Part shown: positions 24,982 to 37,200 of the stretch, piece by piece
Layout of the letters: every line of letters starts with the position of its first letter
Position numbering within the stretch: the first letter of the stretch is position 1
DNA from: Taenia hydatigena
Taxonomy: Eukaryota > Platyhelminthes > Cestoda > Cyclophyllidea > Taeniidae
DNA: 64,000 nucleotides
Reading direction: 5' to 3'
Assembly: GCA_036345935.2 (NCBI GenBank)
Contig: JADWOT020000009.1
Location: 758,287-822,286, forward strand
Position numbers and translations under genes: made by a program
Notes under the pieces: model-generated
Seen by the model: only the letters and a program-made list of their open reading frames with translations
Databases searched by the model: none
Told to the model about the DNA's origin: nothing

Positions 24982-27900
24982 TAACTTTGGTGTCCTCTCT
25001 CTATCTCTCACCCTCTCTGTGTCCATTTTGGGTCCCTGTCCCTAATGTTTTTTTTTGCGATTATTCTCTCCTACGTTTCTCGTGTGTGCGCGTGTGTGTT
25101 GGTTTGTTTGGTTCCTTTTCTCCCGAAAAAAAACAGCTTCACCCACTTGATATACGAATGCACATTTTACACGCGTTTCTAAAATCGCCTTCCTTGCGTC
25201 GTTTTCATTGCTTTGGAGCCGTGGTCTGTGGTACTACTGCTGTCGCACGGATGTTTCGTGGTGTTGGGAGGAGATGCTGATTCTACAAACTTGGCTGGTG
25301 ATGGTGGTGATGAATTGATTAAGGCACTCCTCTTTCCTTTCCTCTGTCTATTTCTCTTCCTCTTCATTGTGAGGAATGAGAGCTTGAAGTGCTCTCTGTC
25401 ACCGTGACTATCTCCTCCTTTCCTTTTGTCTCGATCACACACACCCTCCCATTCACTCACCCACTGAAGTCAAGCACCTCAATCTTGTCTCCTACTCCAC
25501 GAACTATTATGAAAAAGCAATGTATGGTATTGTAATATAGATCGCGTACTACTCGGAAGTCCCTTTCTTTGTTCAGTTCTGAATTGTAATTGTGTTTATT
25601 CCTTTCTCAAAGCATTCGATCGGGTTCCAAGTTGATAAAAATAGAGATGATGATTCGAGGGACGCTCATCCAAACAGGATTCGGCTCTCCTTGCAAGGCG
25701 ACTTCAGTGGCATGATGATTTGTCGGTACGGCCGAGTTATCAAGGCCTACTCTCAGTTTGCAAATACTTTTGGGCGGATCTGTCATCTGCGCTACCCCAT
25801 AGGCTTCTCAGGATCAAAGGGAATGAGCGTGAACATCTGCGGTTGCGATCGCCGCGCACAAATATGCGGAAGTCGCGCTACTCTACTTGAGGTTTGCTCT
25901 CCATACGGGTAGGTGTTCGTGGTTCAGGCTTCCCACAGGCCACGTTTCACGTGCGAGCGCACTACACTTGCTCCTGGTTATTCAAACTAACGGTGCCGGA
26001 TGTCTCGCTTGTCCTCCAATATGTGGGCACCCGGCTATTCCAGCTGTTAGTGCTTCTACCGAATTTGTTGAGCTGCAAGCAAATAATTTCGCCTATAATT
26101 TGGTCAACTTTTTTCCAGTGTTTGTTGCTAGGTCACGACCCAACTCACGCTAAGTAAACAGGGGGATTCATTCCACACTTTAAATGCGAAATAAGGCGTC
26201 AATAGTGGTGAGTTAATTGGCGATTTCATCGTGTAAGAATGCATGTTGAAGGTTCTGGGCTATGGCTGTCGTGAGGTATTGCTATCACAAGTAGGAAGAA
26301 GTCCTACTTGCAGAGGATCTTTAAGTTACAGAAATCATTGACTTTCAGACGAGAAGGACGTCCTGTGTGTGGAGAGGTTTCCAAATTGGTCTAGCGAAGG
26401 TCAGCTATCTGTTAACGTTGTTTGCTCTGGGTATCCTCTCACCCCCACACCACGCCGAACTGCATCGTCCCACTCGCGCGTCCAGCCTTGCCTTTGACCT
26501 TACCAAGCCCGTGTGGTATGACTCATCATCTTCTAGGCATGCCTTCATGTGTGTCCTTACATTGTCAAGACTCTGGTACATGCATCTTACTCTGTGCTAT
26601 TAAAAACGCTCCGTGGTATCTCTCTCTCTACCCCCGGTAATTGCGTCATTAAGTTTGAGTGGTAATACTGTGCCATTAAGCCTACAAGGAAAGAATTAAA
26701 AAACACACATCAATTTCACATGACGATTTGTATCGTGTGCGTTTTCTCCCTTCCTTCTTGTTTGTTTAAAACGCCAGACAGTGGGTGGTTTTTTGTAGGG
26801 ACGATGACACCTTTTGTAGGCTGATCGGTTTTCTTGCCTATTTTTTCGCCCCTTTTTACTTTTCTAGCCACGAGGCCAAAACTTGAGTCCACCTACCGCA
26901 GATTGATCTATCATTGATTTATCGACTTTTCAACGTTTTGAACTCACCTCGCTGGGCGGTGAGCTCGGCTCATGGCGTCGGCGACGTCGGCCTCGTCGTC
27001 GTCGTGTTAGTCGGGACTCACGAGACCACCCACGTGGATTTGGGGATGAGCCTCTCTTCGTTTTACTCTTTCCTTTCCGGCCCTATTTGCCTTTTCCCCT
27101 TCTCTTTTTTTTTCGGAAAAGTAACGTTCACTCCCCCGACTAGCACGTATGCGTATGCCCATGACTCAACTGCGGATTTAGAATTTTGGTTAAAAGGCGA
27201 GAAGTCACTTCACACTAATGCCAATACGTCACAATGGCACACTACCATTCGCTTTCTCAAATTGAATTGTTGGTTGGATTAATAATCTATAATGCTACAG
27301 ATCAGCCGAACAATGAGGTCAAATTAAAGCTCTTTGCTCTCCCATGGCTCTCGCAGCCTAAAAGCACTTTTTTTTGTCGCCAAAACGAAATTCTACAAGC
27401 AATAGAAATGCCAATGAACTATTGATTACTTCATTCAGCATTGATGGATTAAAGTGTAGTATTTTCGCCGCTTGATGCTAACACATAGGTTCCCACAGCA
27501 GTGGTGGTTTGTGAGAATTACGCTTCTACTACGATACTATACAGAGCGCAAATTTCGCTTTTCGCCAATCACAAACCCTCTCTTTCGCCTTGTGTACTTG
27601 GATCCACTTTGTGGCACCAGTAGGCAGGTGAACAGTCAGTAAAAGGAACTTTTTCATCCCTCTCCCAAAAGGAAGGATCTATCTGTCTGGGTTCTCTTGC
27701 CCCTCGCGTCGGCAATGCGGCACGGAGATGAGCAAGACCATCAAGGTGACTTGTTTAGCTCACACTTACCACGCCAGAATTGTCTGGTTTGTGTGGGTGA
27801 CTCTAAACCCTGGGATCCAGTCTCCTCAGGTCATTTATCGACTGTCTCTCCCTCCACCTCGCAGTGACCTTAAACGGGACTATGCAGCGGTTCATTCGAC

Positions 27901-30831
27901 CTGTTTACCTCGCAGATCTTTTGCGCATGCCTAACTCTGCCGGCACCTGTCAATCACACAAAATCGATCAGCCCTATGATTGGTCAGCGAAAGTGGCGTT
28001 ATTTAGTGCTCTTTTTCTGCCACCCTGTGGCAGAAGAAACGTTGGGCTACGATATTTAATCTCCCAACTTTTAACCGTGTATTGCGTGCTGAATAAAACG
28101 CACGGAAGAGGGGATTTGGTTTCCCCGCTTCCTCCCTTGCCCATGCAACGCATGTCTCCCGATTCCCTAGGTAATAAACGTCCACACGGTAAAAAAGTGA
28201 GGAGTTCTTTCATCTACTGGCTTCAAGAGAAATGAAAATAAGTTTATTATGAGCAGCCAATTTGGACCGAGTTGTCACAGCCTCCAATGAAAGGTAGGAT
28301 AGATGAAGTACGTAGCTTATGCATACGCACACACACACTGCAAGAGCACCTGCAATGCACTTGCAGAGTTCGCTCAGCACTAATTGCCTTTCGGATGCCG
28401 TGTGAATGGTCTGCACTACGTGTTCAAGTGGCTGGGTGGTGGGGAGCACTTGTGAAGTGTTTGCTCCGAGTCAAGATGTGGACTGTTTGCTCAGTCCTCC
28501 TCTTCCACCCCGCCTCACCTCATGCTAACCACGCCCCAACGCTGGCAAGCTACTTTGCATATATAAATTGATGGGTGTCGGGCTTTTGTCAATTCTGGAG
28601 GAGGTGGGAAGATCATCAGGCATTGCTGTGACTGCCTCTAGTTCACCTTAATGCATAATTTCGATCGCCGCTTATAATTTCAAGTGGGTGGCCTACTTTC
28701 AATGGTGGGGCGGCGTGTTAGAACTGGATCTACTGATGTGGTGCGAGGACTTTCGTCAACTAGTCAAAATCTCTCCATCCACACCGTTCATTTGTTGACG
28801 TTCTGAGGACTCTACGACTGCTTTGGTTTTGCAATGGAATATAAGTTTGATAGAACTAAGAGAGATCCATTCAACTTTGGTTCTTTCCTCTATATGGGTA
28901 CCAAGACCTTTTATTCCTACAGCCAATAGACCAATTTGGTGGGTGGACTTAGTCCTCAATTCACCAACATGCAACTTTAATGCATTTAACCTGTGCACAC
29001 TTATCCATCTGTTGATGTACCGTTCTCGTAGTCGTCTATCTCTTATCCATCCCCCCCTCCATCTGGCATATTCAGCTCTGCATCCATCAACTTATTTACT
29101 CCGCTCACCCGCCTCTCTCGTTACGCAAAACTTTTGGACTTCAAAAGGTTGATTAATTTTACTATGAGCCATTCGAACATTTGATAATGAGGTGTCGTCA
29201 GCCTCTCTGTTCTCCCGTGCAAGCCGCAATGCTGATTCCCACCAGCTACGTCCTCAGTTGTCGTCAAATTTTAACGAGGTGTTTACGTCTACCTGCAGCT
29301 AAACACCGATGTCAATGTCGTGCCTTGGGAGGTGACAACTTGGATTTGTGCTTTTTCTCGCGCTTGGTAATTATAGTAATGCCTCTTTACCGCCCAGTGA
29401 AAACCCTCAAAGAAGAGCGGAATCCGCTTACAGCAGTTCTATTTACCTTTCGGGTTGAAATCACGCATTCCACCAAATCTGGCCATTCAAGAGTCCCAAG
29501 TTTGATTGGGTGAATAAAACCAACGCAAATATAAACGTAGTAAATTACACGTGTCTTGTCACCGCAATTCCATCACTAATCAACGCCAACGAAAATAGGC
29601 TGTGATCCACCGAAATATGGGAGGAAAAGGAGGCAGTTTTTCTTCTAAAAAGAGGACAATGAGTTAGAAGTCTATTTGGGTTTCTGCTTTTTTGGAAAAC
29701 GAAAATCGTTGTTCAAAATCTAGAAAATTAGGTAACAGCCTGGGGAGGTATCGACATAAACAGCTTTAAAGGAAATGAGTTGCATGGTATGATACCGCGA
29801 CCAAAGAGAAAGGTCAATGTAGAGGGATAACTCCTTTCAAAAAAGTAGGTAGAAAACTAGTTTGGATAAATTTGTGAAATTATGGAGCATTTCTCAAAAC
29901 GATTATTGTTTATTAGCAAGGAACTGGGTTAGTGACAACTGGCAGTTTTGGATGTTTTTCATAAATATCAGCAATTGAAGTTTTTGAACAGTTGCAATGG
30001 GAAATGATGTATAATGGTTGCAATGGGAATGATGTATAAATGATGCACTTATCGAAGAATGCCTCAAGGGCAAGCAAGGGACATGACATTGCAAAATTTT
30101 AAGCTGGGTTGTGACAGTTACAGTTAATTAACTTAAAAAATCCCTAAATATACGCCTTTAATACAAAGCGAAATTTTAATTAAGCGAAATTTTTAGTCGC
30201 GTGAATTCTCGCAAAGGTGCCGAAGAGCCTAAATCAATTATTTCAGTGGCACTTGACTGCCTTGTAAATCTGGAAAATTATTAACAACTCAACTCTCATG
30301 GAGAAGAAGGCTATTTTAACGACTCATGCGTAGTCATTAGCGGCTCTAATGACCTTCACAAAAGCAAATCACATTTGGGCAAAAGTATGAACAAACCGAT
30401 AATTGGTGTTGCTTCGTTATTTACAGTCATATACATTTCCAGAGAAATTAATAGCATAATGTCCATTTAAAGCCAAATTCGCTGTTGTTTAAGGTTATTA
30501 TTTTGAGAAGTGCTGCTTAATTAGATTAACGTTCCAAGAAAATATCCCATTGCACCGACTGATAAGAGTTTTCTAGTTGTTATGCCGTTAGCAAGTGAAA
30601 TGACGCTTTTCGCATGTTTTTATGTAAACTCACATATTTAATCAGATTGAGATTTGTAAATTTTTTCAAAGATTTCAAGAGCATTGTTGGGTTTTGTACA
30701 TTTAAAATCTGGAACAGGTGAAGGTCGCGTTCAGGTGTGAGTTCTACCGAGACACAATGCAGTTCAAAATAGATTTTTATGACCCGATTTTTTTGCTATC
30801 TCAGAAGGTTTTTTAACTGTTGTTAGACTTC
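24982..30831. other. Mask 3' untranslated region and intergenic region
   Basis: No further gene is supported in 5.8 kb. Short frames occur (25592-25912 +, 27864-28235 +, 29181-29513 +), but they start at non-ATG codons or have no recognisable domain. No canonical AATAAA occurs close after the Mask stop. AATAAA-type hexamers appear only far downstream (about 28085, 28172 and 29514), so the mRNA end is unresolved. 29500-30800 is AT-rich and probably holds the CCDC148 promoter. Confidence 0.6.
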
Positions 30832-31205
30832 ATGGATGCTCGACTGAAATTTCGGCATTTACGACCTGCCAATATGGCGGCGTTAAAATCCAAGATAGCT
30901 CAAGTAAACAAAGACACGACTAAGACGTATGAAAAGCTATCTCTCCTCGCCAGGTCGCGGAACTCGATGCACGAGGCTCAAATGCATCGCATCCACTTGG
31001 TGGTGTGGCTCGACGCCAGTCGAAAACAACAGGAGGCAGCACGAAGACTCCTTAATGACTTAAGGACCCTCGCTTATGATAACACAAATCTGAATTCATT
31101 TTCTTGGGACGAAAACAACTCGTCACTAATCCAGATAGTAGAGGCTCAGTCTCTGGATTTAGAGAACTTCAAGGTTGAAGTGATTCAACCTCTAAACAAG
31201 TTAAG
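30832..31205 (+). CDS. CCDC148: CCDC148 gene, exon 1
   Basis: It starts ATG at 30832 ('MDARLKFRHLRPANMAALKS') and includes the conserved tryptophan region 'IHLVVWLDASRKQQEAARR' (human 'KQVWWQEYQRLNEVR'). It ends 'PLNKLR' at AG|GTTTGT in phase 2. Confidence 0.82.
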
Positions 31206-34200
31206 GTTTGTCATCGGTGGCCTAAACTAATGCAATTTGTCGGACTGTTTTGTGCTTTATCTATCTTCTCAAAACTGGTTTCTTTTCCGTGGACTCTTTT
31301 ACTTTTCTAGGCTAGAGATTAAAAAGTCCTTGCAATCGAATCAAAATCTGAGAGCTTCTCTGAGAGATGCTTATGCAAACATCGAAAAGGAAACCATTAA
31401 GCTTTTACAACGCGAATTCGAAATTAACGCCTTTCCACCAAGTAATTTGTTATTTTTATTTCCTATGACCATTTCAGCGTCCAGATTAGACAATATTGAA
31501 CGACTTCGAGGAAAGGACACAGCAGAGGATAAAAGTGGTGGAATTCCTCCCGAGGCGTGGCAGTGGGACACGCATGACGAGAAGTTCAGAGCTGATTTAC
31601 TCTCTGAATTTGTTCACCTTGACGCGGCTTTTATCAACAAAGTTAAAGTCGCCAAAGAAGAGCTCCTTAACTTGGCGAGTACTTAGTAAATGTCTCAATT
31701 GTTAGTGACTCATATTTAGCGGTCTTAACGAGTGGAAAATGGAAGACTTCCATCTGGTGGAGTTTCTCTGGGATGTCTATAATTCGTTGAGAACACCACA
31801 GAGACGCAGAAATTGCATTGACCTCTTAAAACGTTTCCCCAGTCTCCGCGCAAAGAACTCTTATGCAAGTCTATTGAGTTATGACACAACTATACTCTTG
31901 GTTCCTGTAAGTGACAATGTCTTTGTAAGCAGGCGCAACTGTTGGACTTCTTTTGCGACCACGATATGCTTAAAGTGAAATTGGAAGATGCTGTATTGGC
32001 GTGGACGAGGGCGAGGCAGGACCTTGCAGACCGTATCCATGTGACATTGGAAGACGCTATGGAGGAGCATCGTAAGAGAGGTCGAGAAAAGGCGAGTGCG
32101 GCGAAGCAGAGAGTGTTATGCCAACAACTCACAGAAAAGGCTAGTTTTTTTGTCCTGTAAAAATACCCCACTGAATAGTTTTAAGTAAGTGTTTTCTCAA
32201 AATGTGTTTTGCTTGTTAGGTTCAACGATGGAGGAAGGAGAAAGCAGAACTAGAAGATTTGGAGTTTCGAGCTCGAGAGGCAAAGAGGGCTACTGAGATG
32301 GCGAGGGAGAAAGAGAGACAGGAGAGGGAGGACAGACGTCGGCAAACCATTAAAGCTAAAGTATGACAAAGAACCTTTAACTTACCAACCTTCCAAGTTT
32401 TTAAGCGAATTTTTTAAGGCTAATTTGTTTTCCTCACAAAAAACGGGGAAAAATGCGAATCCCACGCCATGCATTTGTTAAAACAACAAGCTTGTACTTT
32501 CTAATGGCGTTATTTTATTTTCAGTAAAATATCCACCACTTTGTTGACATCTGTCAGGGAATTACGATTGATTTTGAGGTTAATGGTAAACTGTTTATTA
32601 CTCGAAACTCCAGATTCAAACACGACGGGAGTTGCAACTTCGAGAGAAAGCAGAATTCGAAGCCGCTGAGCAGCTGCGGTTGGAAGAGTTACGACGAGTT
32701 TTCGATAGACAGCGACATCAAGACACTCGACGTCTGCTAGAAATTGCAAAAAAGGATCTCCAACGCCAGTCTACCCGTCGAGTGGAGGCCTTCGAAGAGG
32801 CGACGAGGCGAGCCGAGGCCATAGAGACTCGACTGGAGGCCATACGTGTCAAGGTAAATGCCACATTGATGGACCGGATACCGAGGTTAGAGGTCAAGCT
32901 TAATATATAATTTAATTTATTTTACAAATTGAACACGAAATTCTAAGCTAAACAAGCGAAGGAGTGGATCATCGCGCTGTCATAAGGCAATCAGTGACCA
33001 AAATTTGGGATCCCACTAGGTCGGACATTTTGCTGCATAAAATTAAATGGCTGTAAATGTACTTTGGCATTCTTTAGCCGATTAAACTCATGTGATTTGA
33101 TTGGTCGATGTTGGGGCTACATTGATTAATCAGGTGTCAGTGCTAAAACGAACCTTAATATGTGCAACTTTAAAGTACTATCCCAATTATTCTCGTCGAA
33201 TTGTGTACTTGCCAGGTAGAACTCAGTGTACTTACGAATAAGTTTAGTTGACAGGCTTTAGTAAAGTGCAGATATTTAATGTAATCATCTCGCGGAAGCC
33301 TCCCTCCATCACTCAGGCTGCTTCGCTCCAATTGGTCATTTTAAGCACTAAGCGCGATTATTACCCAATTTCAAAGTGAAACAAGTATCAACAGATTAAA
33401 TAAACTAAAGGGCTCGACTGGACTCATCAAGGCTAACGACGACTAGGTAGACAGAAGGAAAAAAGAAAAACTGCCGCAACCAATAGTGAATAAATAATAC
33501 AATTGCCACATAATAAAATCGTGCCAACTTCAATGATTACCCAAGTGATTTAACACTAATAAAACGAAAACAATGCGCCAATAATTTCCCTATCGAAAAA
33601 TACTCGAAACAGTTATGTCCTCCGTTGTTTACCTGTCTACGTGGAGCCAAAAAATGCATATTCAATTTATTTCAGGTCAGACCGGAAGTGCCAGATGATC
33701 CATTCCGAGTCTTCGCAAACACAGAGGTAAGACAGAGCGAGTATTACTATTCCAACATATACGTACCACGAAGTCAGGAAAATTGATGTTATTGCACGAA
33801 AGTAATTAGACGGATATGTGTTTAGTTAATTTGCTTTTAAATTTACATAACGAGAAAAGAGGAGAAAATTTTAAAGGAGATGTTCGAGTTATCAAGGTTC
33901 CATCAAAAGTTGACATTGAACAATCTGTGCCAAGCCCATCAGTCGAGGAAGACTATGTGAAATCGTGACATCCACACCGGATTGAGTGAGTTGGAAAAAT
34001 GCGATACCAACGAAGGCTCCACACAACAAGTATCTAGCACTCTCACCAGCTCGGATCATGTTTCACTCTCTCTCTCTCTCGCGTAATGCCCTCACAAGTC
34101 GCGTCCTTCCTTTTCTCCACCTCGGGGATTTGACGGCCCCACAACTCCACCATAGTCAGTTTCGCAACCGCCTTCACAAAGTGCTCCTTCACTCCATTGT

Positions 34201-37200
34201 CTAGATCGCCTGTGTGAGGTGGAGTGAGCCGAGCTGAGGTGAGGAGCACCCAGCAGTGCTTTATGACCCTTCACAATCCTCCAGGTCATTGAGTGAGTCA
34301 AAAATTCGACTTGATTGACCTCACTACCCTCATCACCAACATTTTCTCTCAACAATCGCTTTGGCCTTCCTTTTCCTCATGGCTTTGTTCTTTATTAAAA
34401 TAAAGCAACAACACAGAAGGCTAATTCGTCCCCAACTTTCTTTCGCCCACCTTAACTGAACGACTACCACAGTTCTCCAACTCTACATGCACCTACCCAT
34501 CCTCTCCAACCAAACCACCGTCTTTGGCCATGAAAATAAACGAGGACAGCTGCGATGGCATTATGCATGGACCTCGAAATTTACACACTCCACGTTCGAA
34601 GCACCTCATGATACCTCGCCTCAAAGCAGACCACCGTGTCTGAAAGTAGGCAAGACTTGTTCATATACACCACCTCTCTCCCCACTCGTCTGACGTCTCT
34701 CATTTGTCTTCTGCCGTTTGTCGCCTCTCTTCCTTTGGAGCAGAGTAATGATGGCATTCGTGGAAGTGCTCGTAGAGCGCCTCGACAACGCACTGGCAAG
34801 TGAATAGCCAACCGAATTTTGGCGAGACCGTCACAAGTAGACTAGGTTAGCTAGGCTAGACCAGACTAGTCTGTGCTGGTTTGGGCTAACCTAGACATGC
34901 TACACTCATCCTTTCACTTTCAACTCGCTAAATGACGAGGCGTCGACGCCTCCCCTCCTCGGCCTCCATCCCATCCACTGCATTTTCCTCCTCCTCGTCG
35001 ACGTCGTGGTCGTGGTTGCAGCCGTGGTCTCTTTGTCTAGACAACGACTTGATCCTCAGGCCAGACTGATTTATTAGCCCAATCTGGGCTCTATCGTTTC
35101 TTTCAACGCCACCATCCCGCCCATCTGGTGAGAGTCTTTTAGTGGCCCAACAAATCCACCAGCGTGCAGTTGCGATTAAATCACCCCACCATCAGTAAGA
35201 AAGTGCGCCTTGGTGCCGCTGCATTACGGACAGCCACTCAGTCGCTGTCTGTAGAATGCACGTGAGATAATTCTCAGGTCGGTTGTTGGAGCTATTCCTA
35301 GACGGAGCACTTGTACGTGCTCTCGGACGTAGGCTTTAAGAATGCTCAAGCAAATATCAGCACGACCTCGCACGCTCTCGTCCCCACTTTCTGCCAGACG
35401 CGTCACCCTTCAATTGCATTTGACCTTGACAGCCCAACAGTAACACCTGCCCTAGCAACAGCCAGCCCCAATTTGCACTCACAGTCAACGCAACACACTC
35501 ACCACTTAGACGAGTCAGTTTCAGTGTCTTGTCGGTGCCTTTGCCGCAGCCACCGCCACCGCCACCGCTACGCCTGCTGCAAGACCACTGCAGATTTATT
35601 GCCAAATGTCGCCCCTTAAATCAACTGAAGGTGGTACCAATTAAGTAGTTCCTGCGATTTACGCCTGCACGCCGTACCGTATAAACATTCAGTGGAATCA
35701 GCTAATCATATCCATGGTCCGTGTCTCCGCATCTCTGCGTCTCCACCTCTCCTCGACTCCGCGTCTCCGTGTGTTTATGTTTCAAATGGCAAAACCGATA
35801 ATTTGCCGCCCACTTGCAGTGTAGCCCTGTCTAGCGCTCAAAGCCACCAATGCCATGTCAAACAGCCTCAGTCTCAGCCTCAACCCAATGCCAATCCCAA
35901 TGGCAACATACAGTCATTGTGAGACGAAGGCGTCCAGTTCCACATGAGTCAAGTCTAGTCTAAGGCGGTTGTACTACACACCCTCTCACCTTTAAGGTCC
36001 CTCGAAGAGCCAATTTGCTAGCTGACACTTAACCAGAAACTACGCAGTCCCACTGCTACCTGGACATGATGAGTCATCGCGTCGCCACATGTCACAGGCT
36101 CCACTTTCCTCCAACATTCTATCCTAAGGTGTGATCTCTACACAAACATTGGCGACGGAACGTTAATCCTCAACTCCTTCCCACCTTTCGCAGTCCACCC
36201 ATTCACCCACTCACTCACTCCCTCACTCACCTGCCCACACAACCACCGATTCTCCTCCTTCAATATTGCCACCGACGTTGCAACATCCCAATTGCTCCAT
36301 CCAATGCCTCGTTGATGCTCTACAGTGACACCTTCGTGGTTTCAATAAAACCAGACCCCAAATTCCGTGATATCGACTTCACTGTCAAGCCAGTCACCGT
36401 TGTCCCCACCTCTCTACGTGCAACACCAGAGAAGACACTGCTTACCTCACACGACAGCCGTTTTCGTCTGAACGCGGTCGGACATTTGAACTAAAGAAGA
36501 CGATAACGATGACGACGACGACGACGACGACTATTACATTGAAGGATTGGAGTCCAGCTGATCCACTTGCACAAGGTGACCTCGGAGGAAGGGGAGGGAG
36601 GGGGTGCAGAAAACACCACTTCCACCTCCTGTGCCAGTAGCGAGGACGTACTTACTTGGCATGCGTAGGTAAGCAACATCCGCACCGATTTGAAGGCAGA
36701 TTGGGCTTCGCTTGCCCATGCCCCGACTGCATCCACAACTGCAGTTGGGACCGCGACTGGACGCCCAAACGGTTGACAACTGCTCCACTGTGCACAACTG
36801 CAGCGTCTTATAACACCTTTTAAGCAGACAACACAGTCTGCCAACCTCCTCTCCACACAATCATTAACATATTGCTAATGCTTGGTCGGTAAAGGGTGTG
36901 CAGAGAGGCTCCGCACCGGCCAATTTGCCACAACTGACTTGAAGTTACTCAGACGCTCTTTGATTGCAAGTAACCGATGGGCAGTTTCGTCTTTTAGGCC
37001 TGGCGCCATCGTTTGCAAGCATCTGCTCCACTTAAGGCAGACGCTGAGCCTCAGAACTTTTTAAAATTTCCGAGCACGACTGATAAGCCGATTACAACGT
37101 TTACAGAAGCCCAGTTACTACGTGATTATCGAACTCGCCTTTCGACAGCTCTCTTTGAAGCAGGACTTTTGAATACAAACTACGCACGGAATCTCCTTGC

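Larger units (their letters stand above)
33955..36995 (+). repeat. Palindrome 1, left arm (about 3.04 kb)
   Basis: Reverse-complement copy of 48788-51928; for most of its length mirrored positions sum to 85783 or 85881. Identity is very high: open frames in the two arms differ by only a few residues. The outer edge is at the shared ATGTGAAATCGTGAC, the inner edge at GTTTCGTCTTTT. The arm sits wholly inside the last CCDC148 intron and ends directly before the acceptor AG at 36996-36997. No transposase, reverse transcriptase or terminal motif was recognised. Confidence 0.95.

Noticed and set aside
30007..30060. Short direct repeat GGTTGCAATGGGAATGATG at about 29990-30036 considered as an array
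   Set aside because: Only two imperfect copies in AT-rich intergenic DNA; not enough for a repeat family.
36491..36860. Overlapping minus-strand frames of 108 and 121 codons in palindrome 1 (mirrored at 48923-49292)
   Set aside because: Two different frames of the same stretch are open, one running into an ACG microsatellite. Identity between arms reflects duplication, not coding constraint.
33955..36995. Palindrome 1 arm considered as a protein-coding transposon
   Set aside because: No transposase, integrase or reverse transcriptase motif on either strand, no terminal inverted repeats within one arm, and no target-site duplication at the edges.
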